Assembly: GCF_000332275.1 (NCBI RefSeq)
Contig: NZ_CM001776.1
Location: 1,969,268 to 2,033,267 of the forward strand
DNA length: 64,000 bases
Origin: Synechococcus sp. PCC 7336
Lineage (GTDB): Bacteria > Cyanobacteriota > Cyanobacteriia > Thermostichales > PCC-7336
Direction of reading: 5' to 3'
The translations under genes were made by a program, and so were the position numbers. The notes beneath the pieces are model-generated. The model worked only from the letters and a program-made list of their open reading frames with translations, ran no database searches and was not told the DNA's origin. This document shows positions 41,725-48,415 of the stretch, piece by piece. The first letter of the stretch is position 1. The number at the start of each line of letters is the position of its first letter.

Positions 41725-41814
41725 GAAACCTTACTCGATGAAACCTTACTCGATGAAACCTTACTCGATGAAACCTTACTCGATGAAACCTTACTCGATG
41801 AAACCTCACTCGTC
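41725..41814 (+). repeat. 15-bp minisatellite (GAAACCTTACTCGAT), five perfect copies plus one imperfect
   Basis: Units start at 41725, 41740, 41755, 41770 and 41785 without a mismatch. A sixth at 41800 is altered. The period is a multiple of three, so the plus frame of a small ORF (41605-41838) reads a repeated DETLL pentapeptide and the minus strand reads other five-residue repeats. I see no conserved protein around it and treat the ORF as doubtful. Five identical copies indicate recent slippage expansion. Confidence 0.9.
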
Positions 41815-42033
41815 CGATCTGAGGTAGCAGATCGTTGATGCCTATCAAAACATCGAGGGCGATCGGTATTCTCAGATACTGAAAAAAGGCTGAAAGCATC
41901 GTGAGGGCAACCTCGGGGAGATTCTCCCCCCATTCTTCGCAGCCCCCTAGGAAAGGCTTAGTTGGAAACGGTTCACTAAAGGTGGGCGAGCAAACGAGCG
42001 TCTGCCCGAGTCCAATTGCACTTTTGTGGAGTG

Positions 42034-42285
42034 ATGGAGATGAACAGCGCGATCCGCCCCATTGTCAATCGCATTCTCGCAACGCATCGCTTAGTTCCCA
42101 GCCAAGAGCGCCAGCTCAGCGACTTAATGCGCAATACTTCCCTGAACGAGGCTGATTGGGAGGCTGTCAACGATTTGATTGACGCTCTCATGAAAAAATC
42201 AGTGCGACCGACCACCGACTGCCTGATGCTCTGCGAAGCCATCCGCACCGTCAGCACCAACCGCAAATTGCTTGTCGCCGCCTAA
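42034..42285 (+). CDS. Small conserved-looking protein of unknown function
   Basis: The 83 residues from ATG 42034 (or 81 from the ATG at 42040) begin MEMNSAIRPIVNRILATHRL. The protein is all-helical in appearance, with SQERQLSDLMRNTSLNEADW and a basic helix before LCEAIRTVSTNRKLL. GGAG lies 4-10 nt upstream depending on the start. There is no signal peptide or membrane helix. It may be one of the short cyanobacterial helical proteins of unknown role. The stop codon lies inside a 24-bp perfect palindrome. No function is assigned. Confidence 0.6.
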   Translation: MEMNSAIRPIVNRILATHRLVPSQERQLSDLMRNTSLNEADWEAVNDLIDALMKKSVRPTTDCLMLCEAIRTVSTNRKLLVAA

Positions 42286-42304
42286 TGGGCGATCGCCCAT
42301 TAGG
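42281..42304 (+). terminator. 24-bp perfect palindrome with HIP1 core overlapping a stop codon
   Basis: CCTAATGGGC followed by its exact reverse complement around GATC gives a perfect 24-bp palindrome. Its centre is GGGCGATCGCCC, containing the HIP1 octamer. The TAA stop of the small gene is at 42283-42285. It lacks a T-run, so it is only a candidate 3' hairpin. Confidence 0.45.
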
Positions 42305-42381
42305 CCTCCCCACCGCAACAGCGAGCTTCCCCCTTGCCAGCGCTCTTAATGTTTTATTTACCTTTTAAAGCCTTTTCGGGG

Positions 42382-42411
42382 TTGACATCGCCGCCTCGAA
42401 AAGAGTACAAA
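42382..42411 (+). promoter_or_regulatory. Sigma-70-type promoter of the Yfr2-like RNA
   Basis: TTGACA (42382-42387) is followed by TACAAA (42406-42411) at an 18-nt spacing (17 if GTACAA is taken). Transcription would begin near 42418, just before the RNA's first hairpin. Confidence 0.65.
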
Positions 42412-42417
42412 TGACTA

Positions 42418-42483
42418 CAGGTGAGGAGTGAAACAGAAAAGTCCTCGGGGTCGAAACACGGCAAGACTCCCGGGGGCTTTTTC
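42418..42483 (+). ncRNA. yfr2: Yfr2-family cyanobacterial small RNA
   Basis: A ~66-nt unit sits between a good promoter and an intrinsic terminator. The first hairpin pairs GAGGA with TCCTC around the loop GTGAAACAGAAAAG, followed by CGGGGTCGAAACACGGCAAG. A second G/C-rich pairing involves CTCCCGGGGGC and runs into TTTTTCT at 42477-42484. This order, a GAGGA/UCCUC stem with an AAACA-containing loop, then GGGGUCGAA, then a terminator, is as I recall the Yfr2 (Cyano-1) family of abundant cyanobacterial RNAs, some of which regulate translation of target mRNAs. The family call is from memory of the consensus. No overlapping ORF was recognised. Confidence 0.72.
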
Positions 42484-42656
42484 TATGGTTTTTGACCGAG
42501 AGGAGGCGATCGCCATGAATGCCCTAATCGGCGATCGCAGCAGTCCCGATACTTCTACAACTGAGACAGACGATTGAGGCGGGCTGAGTTGAGTTGCGAC
42601 AGCGATGGCAGTACTCTACGAATGCTGAACGCTTTGCCGCCCGAGTGCTCTTGCAT

Positions 42657-44210
42657 ATGACTGATGCAACCCTGCCCCCGCTGATTCAACAGATGCTGCT
42701 GCCGGACTTCTATCCCCATCCAGTGGCAGACCCCATTCAGCTGATTCAAACTCACATATCCTACGTATTCCTCACCGGAGAGTTCGCCTACAAGGTTAAG
42801 AAGCCCCTCGACTTCGGCTTTCTCAACTACACCACCCTGGAAAAGCGGGAGTTTTACTGTCAAGCGGAATTGCGCCTCAACCAACGGGGGGCAGCTGAAC
42901 TGTACTTGGACGTGCTGGCGATCTCCGAAACTGACGGCACCTTCGAACTCGGCGGTCGGGGGCAACCGGTTGAATACGTGCTCCAGATGCGGCAGTTTCC
43001 TCAAGAGACCCTGCTGCCGGAACTGCTCGATCGCGGCGAACTCACCCCCGCACTTATCCGCCAGCTCGCCCAACGCATCGCCCGCTTCCACGCCCAACTG
43101 GACACCAGCGACTACATCCGCGAATTTGGCTCGGTCGCCAACATTAGAGCCGCCTTCGACGAAAACTACGAACAAACCGAACGCTACATCGGCGGTCCTC
43201 AAACTCGCGAGCAGTGGGAGGCCACCCGTACCGCCACCGATCGCTTTTTTGCCGACCGAGCCGACCTTTTGCATCGGCGGGTGCGAGACAACAAAATTCG
43301 CGAATGCCACGGAGATTTGCACTTAAACAACATCTGCTACTGGAACAATCGGTTTTCTCTGTTTGACTGCATTGAATTCAACGAGCCCTTCCGCTTTGTG
43401 GATGTGATGTACGACATCGCCTACATCGTGATGGATTTGCAAGTGCGAGGGCGATCGGGGTTAAGCGCTCTGTTTGTTAACGAGTACATCGAACAGACGG
43501 GCGATTACGAAGGCTTGCAGGTGTTGCCCCTCTATGTCAGTCGCCAATCCTACGTGCGAGCCAAAGTGACCTCCTTTTTGCTCGACGATCCCAATGTGTC
43601 TGCCGACAAGCGGGCGGAGGCCGAGCAGACCGCAGCCCAGTACTATCGCTTAGCCTGCGAATGCCTGCAGCCTCGCACGGGTCGCCTGTTCTTAATGTCC
43701 GGTCTGTCGGGGTCGGGAAAAAGTACGGTGGCGCGGGCGATCGCCCAAAAGTTTGACGCCGTCCACATCCGCTCCGATGCTGTACGCAAGCATCTAGCTG
43801 GCATTCCCCTGCAGGAGCGGGGCAGTGAGGGTGACTACGGCAGCGGTATCTATACGCCCGAAATGACGGCGAAAACCTACGATCGCCTGCTCGAACTCGG
43901 CATTTTGCTAGCTGAAGAGGGCTATCCTGCAATTTTGGATGCCAAATACGATCGGCAAGCCCTGCGCCAAACGGCGATCGCTGCTGCCCGAGAGCACAAT
44001 ATTCCCCTCAAAATTGTCTCTTGCGAAGCCCCTATCGAGACGATTCGCACCTGGTTGAAGGCGCGGCAGGGAGATATTGCCGACGCGACAGTCGATATTT
44101 TGGAGCGTCAGATCGAGGCTTTCGAACCGCTCTCAGAGGCAGAAAAAGCTAGTGCAGTTGTCATTCGTACCGATGGCGATATGACCGCACAGCTAGAGAA
44201 ATTGAGTTAG
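42657..44210 (+). CDS. Bifunctional APH-like phosphotransferase / P-loop kinase protein
   Basis: The 517 residues join two kinase folds. The N-terminal aminoglycoside-phosphotransferase-like half carries the strand VFLTGEFAYKVKKPLDFGFL with its lysine, the catalytic loop CHGDLHLNNICYW (about residue 218) and FDCIEFNEPFRFVDVMYDIA with the metal Asp. The C-terminal half is an AAA/zeta-like P-loop kinase with Walker A MSGLSGSGKSTVARAIA (about residue 348), RSDAVRKHLAG and DAKYDRQALR. This fusion is widespread in bacteria with unknown substrate. The ATG at 42657 is preferred because the ~21 residues from the upstream start at 42594 do not look conserved. The gene is monocistronic. Confidence 0.9.
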   Translation: MTDATLPPLIQQMLLPDFYPHPVADPIQLIQTHISYVFLTGEFAYKVKKPLDFGFLNYTTLEKREFYCQAELRLNQRGAAELYLDVLAISETDGTFELGGRGQPVEYVLQMRQFPQETLLPELLDRGELTPALIRQLAQRIARFHAQLDTSDYIREFGSVANIRAAFDENYEQTERYIGGPQTREQWEATRTATDRFFADRADLLHRRVRDNKIRECHGDLHLNNICYWNNRFSLFDCIEFNEPFRFVDVMYDIAYIVMDLQVRGRSGLSALFVNEYIEQTGDYEGLQVLPLYVSRQSYVRAKVTSFLLDDPNVSADKRAEAEQTAAQYYRLACECLQPRTGRLFLMSGLSGSGKSTVARAIAQKFDAVHIRSDAVRKHLAGIPLQERGSEGDYGSGIYTPEMTAKTYDRLLELGILLAEEGYPAILDAKYDRQALRQTAIAAAREHNIPLKIVSCEAPIETIRTWLKARQGDIADATVDILERQIEAFEPLSEAEKASAVVIRTDGDMTAQLEKLS

Positions 44211-44297
44211 GGATTTGTCCTCTGGTTCGAAATCGCTGGGGCATGTAAGATTGAAAGCTAGCTTTCGAGCAAATTTCCCCCTACGCCGAATTGTGCC

Positions 44298-45159
44298 ATG
44301 ACGTCTTCTTTTGAGCGAAAAGCCCATATTTTTCGCTCGCCTGCCTTTAAGAAAATCATTGGCAATGCTATCAACTTCTTAAATCGAACGCCCGTTTATC
44401 CTCTACCATCTACAACTCAACCATGTCTAGTTAGAGACTCGTAGTCTTTTTCAGGTGCCGGTTCAGCAGATGGAGATCGGTTCTCGTGTGAGGCTTCGGC
44501 CCCCTTCCCCCAACCCCTACCCCCAATTTTGGGGGCAGGGGAGCCAAGCCCAGTAAGCATTTCAGGTTATTTCTCCCCTCTCCCAGAATTGGGAGAGGGG
44601 CCGGGGGTGAGGGCCACTCCGGAGTCTTGCACGCCTCTCCAAAAAACTCCAGGTCTCGACATGGACGAGGTTTCGTTTCAATGATACTGGAGTTTATGCT
44701 TTGTATTATCTTGGTGATTTTCAGTATTACGCAGGACAGAAAGCAGCCAATGCAGAAAGTTATCAGCAACCGATTTACGTAGGCAAAGCAGTACCTCCAG
44801 GTTGGAGAAAAGCTCGAAAGATACAAGCAAGCTCCGCCGCACTTTACAATCGCCTAAAAGAGCATAGTCGTAGCATTCAGCAAGCTCAAAATTTAGATAT
44901 TGGTGACTTTATGTGTCAATTTATAATTCTTGAGAATGATGAAAGCAATCTGATTAGCACCATTGAGGCAGAATTAATTCGGCGTTCTATGCCGCTTTGG
45001 AATACAGTAATTGATGGTTTTGGCAATCACGATCCCGGTTCTGGTCGTTACAATCAGGCAAAGTCTGAATGGGATGTGCTACATCCCGGTCGTTCTTGGG
45101 TAAGACGTTTGACTGGTCTTGCTCCTTCTTTGGAGGAAATAATTTCTAAAATTGTCTGA
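44298..45159 (+). pseudogene. Eco29kI-family GIY-YIG restriction endonuclease, split by a repeat element
   Basis: The first exon-like piece, ATG 44298 to about 44413, reads FRSPAFKKIIGNAINFLNRT then VYPLP, typical of the N-terminus of Eco29kI-like enzymes. A ~259-bp repeat element follows. The coding sequence resumes at about 44674 in another frame with RFNDTGVYALYYLGDFQYYA, the GIY-YIG core. It continues with PIYVGKAVPPGWRKARK, RLKEHSRSI, a helix with Glu and ending RSMPLWN, and GFGNHDPGSGRYNQAKSEWD. Removing the element would restore a protein of about 200 residues, near the family length (Eco29kI is 214). The nuclease is therefore inactivated by insertion. The 3' piece alone (44701-45159) lacks the N-terminal region and a proper start. 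It is convergent, 1 bp apart, with an intact DNA methyltransferase. Confidence 0.85.
44414..44672. repeat. MITE-like palindromic element (copy A) inside the restriction endonuclease gene
   Basis: The outer ends are imperfect inverted repeats: AACTCAACCATGTC...GAGACTC at the left, and at the right AAACTCCAGGTCTC followed by CATGGACGAGGTT, the approximate reverse complement. The interior carries the G/C-rich hairpins CCCCCAATTTTGGGGGCAGG and CTCCCAGAATTGGGAGAGGG plus the GGCCGGGGGTGAGGGCC core shared with copies at 3.8 and 6.7 kb. The right end is nearly the same as that of the element at 47.27 kb. It interrupts a GIY-YIG coding sequence. Confidence 0.8.
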
Positions 45160-45160
45160 T

Positions 45161-46510
45161 TTAAGCATGTTTTTTCAATTCAACTACTGATTCATATAAA
45201 CAATGTGATTTTTGGGCTTTTACAACTCGTACATCTGACTTAATAATACTATTTCCAACACGAGCCGATCGTGGGATATGGATATTCACCAATTCCAATC
45301 CTACAGCTTTGGCAATTTGTCCAAAGTACCGATCTGTCGGAATCATGACTCCTTGCAAAATGCTGTTACCTAGAACCACAAAAGCAGAACTATTTTTCTT
45401 TAAGGCATATTCCAAGTACTTTGCAAATTTATAACAATCGTTGAAATATGCAGCCGCATAATTAGCCCAGCCATTACCACCGTAGATGCCTCGTTCTATA
45501 TTGAGTGTACGCAGACAGGAAATTTGTTCCACCAACTCTACAGGCGGATTTGGAAAGTCTAAATTTACATTGTCTAACGCTCGCACAGTTTGCCAGTACT
45601 TCCCAAAATTTTGATGCTCTAGATATTTAGTGTCCTTCGGTTCTTTTGCAAAACCAAGCCAGTAGAGGTGTGGACGAGTATTTCGAATATAATGATAATT
45701 GTTCAAATAAGGAGGAGACGTGATAGCCAGATCGACTGAGGCTGCTTCAATATGATTCTGGCAGTCAAAAAACGAGGCGTTAATAATTTGACATTTACTA
45801 GAGACTGCCATTGCGCGCTCCCCCAACCAACCTATATCCAAAGCAATGGTTTCTAGTTTTTCGGCAATAATGTTTATGACTGGGAAATCCTCAATATCAC
45901 TCTTGCCTGCTGCGCTTCGAGTACCTAGGCTTGGTTCGTAAGAATAGTTTGAGTAATGAATCATGGTTGAAGCAAAGGCAAGTTTAAAGACCTCTTGAAC
46001 CTGTCGATTGTTAAGCTTTTCAATGAAATCCTGGATTGTCAGGACTTTTCGCAAAACCGTTGGACTGTAAAAGATTTTGCGGGTTTTAAATCCAATGGGG
46101 AACTCACTCTTGGGCGAATAGCCATTTGGTATCGTGCGGCTATAGAACTTCCTCAGTCTAACCGTCTCTTCTGTAATTGTTTTAGAACTCAACTTATGGG
46201 CATTGAGTTTAATACGAGATGCTAAGGCCGCGTATGGGTTAATCTCGAAGCCAACGACGTCATGCCCCGCGAGAGCAGCTTCAACCAGGGTTGTACCTAC
46301 TCCTGCAAAAGGATCGAGGACGGTTCCAGGCTCAGAAAGCTTTTGTTCTAAAATCTCTCTAACAAAATTGCTAGAAAAACCTGCAATCCAGGGTACCCAC
46401 CGATGGACTGGCAATAATTTGTTACTCGCAAAGCTAGGATCGCTGAAAGTTGCTTTGTCTTCTACTTTCAACATTTCTGGCAATTCTAGCAGTGGTAATG
46501 GTAATTGCAT
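45161..46510 (-). CDS. DNA methyltransferase (N4-cytosine/N6-adenine type)
   Basis: The 449 residues carry the AdoMet-binding motif DPFAGVGTTLVEAALAG with GFEINPYAA (about residues 82-110) and, later, the catalytic motif ITSPPYLNNYHYIRN (about 262). TSPPY is more typical of N4-cytosine enzymes. The long central insert and C-terminal part (SAFVVLGNSIL, RYFGQIAKAVGLELVNI) are likely target-recognition and motif regions. All motifs appear intact. The gene faces the broken Eco29kI-like nuclease, and the two stop codons are 1 bp apart, so it is probably the protective partner of a type II restriction-modification system. Eco29kI itself is paired with a 5-methylcytosine enzyme, so this pairing would be a variant (inference). 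Confidence 0.88.
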   Translation of the reverse strand: MQLPLPLLELPEMLKVEDKATFSDPSFASNKLLPVHRWVPWIAGFSSNFVREILEQKLSEPGTVLDPFAGVGTTLVEAALAGHDVVGFEINPYAALASRIKLNAHKLSSKTITEETVRLRKFYSRTIPNGYSPKSEFPIGFKTRKIFYSPTVLRKVLTIQDFIEKLNNRQVQEVFKLAFASTMIHYSNYSYEPSLGTRSAAGKSDIEDFPVINIIAEKLETIALDIGWLGERAMAVSSKCQIINASFFDCQNHIEAASVDLAITSPPYLNNYHYIRNTRPHLYWLGFAKEPKDTKYLEHQNFGKYWQTVRALDNVNLDFPNPPVELVEQISCLRTLNIERGIYGGNGWANYAAAYFNDCYKFAKYLEYALKKNSSAFVVLGNSILQGVMIPTDRYFGQIAKAVGLELVNIHIPRSARVGNSIIKSDVRVVKAQKSHCLYESVVELKKHA

Positions 46511-46588
46511 TTAGACTGTCAGGGGATGGTTAGTTTGATTCGGTTACACTCAATGTAAAGCAAATTGCTTGACTTTGCCGAGCGAGGG

Positions 46589-46848
46589 AATGAGAAAATT
46601 GCCGTCGAGATTAAAAGCTCGATCGGCTCGTCGCCCATTAGCGACTTTCACACCGCCCTCAATTCCTCAACTACCGACTTTTGCTAGGAGTCAAAGAAGT
46701 CGACCGCCAGCTTTATCTAGCCGTCCCCTCGACGCCTACAAGCTCTTTATTTCAAAGCCGCTTCGCCAAAGTTGCCATCGAACGCCACCAGCTCAAACTC
46801 ATTGTCTACGACCCGATCGCCGAGGAAATCATGACATGGACCCACTAG
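46589..46848 (+). pseudogene. xisH: xisH remnant (fdxN-element excision controlling factor)
   Basis: Two pieces in different frames match the C-terminal half of XisH. The first, from 46589, reads EKIAVEIKSSIGSSPISDFH and ALNS before a stop at about 46685. The second, from 46681, reads LLGVKEVDRQLYLAVPSTP, then SRFAKVAIERHQLKLIVYDP and IAEEIMTWTH, ending at 46848. The N-terminal half is absent and there is at least one frameshift. XisH and XisI were named for control of developmental excision in heterocyst formers but are widespread, often broken, and of unclear function elsewhere. Confidence 0.8.
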
Positions 46849-46880
46849 ATCGTTACCGCACCTGCATCCAAATCATTCTA
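46836..46880 (+). pseudogene. xisI: xisI remnant (start only)
   Basis: An ATG overlapping the end of the xisH remnant opens MDPLDRYRTCIQIIL, the typical XisI N-terminus (MDxLxxYRxxIQxLL). The similarity stops after about 15 residues. The rest up to the repeat element at 46993 is unrecognised. The xisH-xisI overlap is the normal gene order. Confidence 0.7.
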
Positions 46881-46992
46881 TTCATTTCTACTTCTTGCAT
46901 TTTCGTGCTAGAAGCTAGGCCCAAGAAAAGGCTTGCTGCATTAACTTCTGAAAGCGTAAGCTCAATTCCATTAACCAACAAAAATGTATAGG

Positions 46993-47274
46993 TAAACCAA
47001 GTCTAGTCAGAAACCTGTAGTTTTAATGAGGCACCTTTTAGTCCCCCTCACTAACGCTGTTAACCACTGCATTCGCCCCCTAAATCCCCCATTCTGGGGG
47101 ACTTGACGACAGTGCTAGCTGGGGTTTGGAGACTGGGAAGACGAACCGGCCAATCGCGGTTATTCAAGTTGTAGAACGAAGCCAACAGACTCTCACAAGT
47201 CCCCCACTGGTGGGGGATTTAGGGGGCTGAGTGCAATGCCTGAAAACTCCAGGTCTCAACATGGATGAGGTTTA
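46993..47274. repeat. MITE-like palindromic element (copy B) between xisI and doc remnants
   Basis: The terminal inverted repeats are about 32 bp: the left begins TAAACC and ends AACCTGTAGTTTT, while the right, reverse-complemented, begins TAAACCTCATCC and ends GACCTGGAGTTTT. Next inward is a second inverted pair, GCCCCCTAAATCCCCCA and TGGGGGATTTAGGGGGC, each with its own hairpin. The outer ends match copy A at 44.4 kb although the interior differs. The same TAAATCCCCC module forms a half element at 59.75 kb. The right end cuts into a Doc toxin reading frame. Confidence 0.85.
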
Positions 47275-47519
47275 GCAATCAGGGAAATTCTCTTGTTACC
47301 GTCAACAAAGCAATGGTTTTTGATAAGCCTGTAGTCTTAGGAGGCTGCCAAGTCATAGAGCGTCACACCATCCACATAGTGATATAGATTTCTAGGCTTA
47401 TTCAAAGTTGACTCGATAGCACCCTCATTTAAGCTTCCAGGCTCTCCTCCCGATTCAGCCAGGACTTCACCGTGTATGGCACAAATATCGCGAATATCCA
47501 GCCAGCAAGGCTCCATCAT
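47275..47519 (-). pseudogene. Doc (death-on-curing, Fic-fold) toxin remnant
   Basis: The minus strand from ATG 47519 reads WLDIRDICAIHGEVLAESGG, then GSLNEGAIESTLNKPRNLYHY and YDLAAS before an in-frame TAA (47337-47339). The same frame continues past the stop with LIKNHCFVDGNKRISLI, the Fic/Doc active-site motif (H-x-F-x-D-G-N-K-R). It is then cut off at the end of the repeat element. The gene is thus broken both by a nonsense codon and by the element. Doc toxins phosphorylate EF-Tu and are normally paired with a Phd-type antitoxin; none is seen upstream. Confidence 0.85.
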
Positions 47520-47606
47520 TTCGCTAGCTCAATCAGTACATTCGACTTTTAGCTACTGTCACTTCGATCGCCGGATCTTTAGGCTGTGGGCAAATGAGGG
47601 CGAGCA

Positions 47607-47873
47607 ATGGTCGATGCCGATCTGAGTCGGGCTCTGCGCGAGGCGGCTGGGGATAATGGCTATCCCTTAGGGGGGATGGGTCAATCGGCGGTTGATGCGA
47701 TCGCCGATCGCGTCAAAGACTCTGCCGACTTGGAGACTTTGAGCGAGCTCGCTGAAGCGATCGGCAGCGATCCGATGTTGACACAGCAGTTGAGCGATCG
47801 CGTCTACGACCTCATGCGCGAAGATTTTCGCTTGCAACAGGAACGCAGTCGGGGCTACGGGAGGGGTTTCTAG
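47607..47873 (+). CDS. Small protein at the head of the CIS gene group, unknown function
   Basis: The 88 residues are rich in acidic helices (DAIADRVKDSADLETLSELA) and end in a basic helix, LSDRVYDLMREDFRLQQERS, plus a Gly/Arg tail. The terminal helix resembles the C-terminus of the long protein two genes downstream (IYPLLKQRLAIERERQGG), suggesting both use a common docking helix (inference). The stop overlaps the next start by 1 bp (TAGTG at 47871-47875), so translation is coupled to the tube gene. The start codon is at 47607. I do not recognise a named family. Confidence 0.75.
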   Translation: MVDADLSRALREAAGDNGYPLGGMGQSAVDAIADRVKDSADLETLSELAEAIGSDPMLTQQLSDRVYDLMREDFRLQQERSRGYGRGF

Positions 47874-48394
47874 TGGCGGACGAGCATGTCAATTACGTCA
47901 TGTCCAATCGGTTTTATGTCGAAATCGAGCAGAACTTGGCGGCTTCGTTCACAGAATGCTCCGGCTTGGGGATGACGGTGAAGAAGGAAACCCATCAAGA
48001 GGGGGGCGTGAACGACCAGCAGCGGGTAATTATTGGACCCACGGAATTTAGTGACGTCACCCTCAAGCGCGGTTTAACCAATGATTTGACCTTTTACGAC
48101 TGGATTGCGGCCCTGTTAAAGACTCGCAAAGCGAATACAGCGGTGTCGCAGTTGCGGCGTAACGTCAATATTCTGACGTTCAATCAGGCGGGGGAAACGA
48201 TGCAGTGTTGGACGCTGATCGGGGCGGTGCCAGTGGGGTGGTCGGCCCCCAGTTTGACGGCGGATTCGTCGGGGGTGGCAATTGAGGAATTAACGCTGGC
48301 CTACGAGGGTTTGACGGTGGTGAAAGACTCTGGCGGAGGTGGGGCGGAGGTACTCAATGCGCAACGACCTTCGTCTGGCTATTTCAGTACCTAG
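47873..48394 (+). CDS. Phage-tail-like tube protein of a contractile injection system
   Basis: The 173 residues start at GTG 47873, overlapping the previous stop. The layout is that of the T4 gp19-like/conserved phage tail tube family: an opening SNRFYVEIEQNLAASFTECS, the central VIIGPTEFSDVTLKRGLTN with FYDWI, and the close GWSAPSLTADSSGVAIEELT with LAYEGLTV. Such proteins stack as hexameric rings to form the inner tube that the sheath drives into a target or membrane. In cyanobacteria related systems can be thylakoid-anchored. Neighbours in view are the tube-associated gene at 53744 and a large disordered protein. Sheath genes are not in the window. Confidence 0.93.
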   Translation: MADEHVNYVMSNRFYVEIEQNLAASFTECSGLGMTVKKETHQEGGVNDQQRVIIGPTEFSDVTLKRGLTNDLTFYDWIAALLKTRKANTAVSQLRRNVNILTFNQAGETMQCWTLIGAVPVGWSAPSLTADSSGVAIEELTLAYEGLTVVKDSGGGGAEVLNAQRPSSGYFST

Positions 48395-48415
48395 TGTGTT
48401 TGCAGCGATTCGCTT

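Noticed and set aside
41605-41838. 77-residue ORF containing the DETLL repeat
   Set aside because: No ribosome site or conserved flank; openness follows from the 15-bp period. Kept only as a repeat.
42555-43322. Minus-strand ORF of 255 residues over the APH/kinase gene
   Set aside because: Shadow of the kinase gene, whose own frame has both kinase motif sets.
47337-47519. A complete 60-residue toxin gene
   Set aside because: The Fic/Doc motif continues in the same frame after the stop codon, so this is a broken gene rather than a short intact one.
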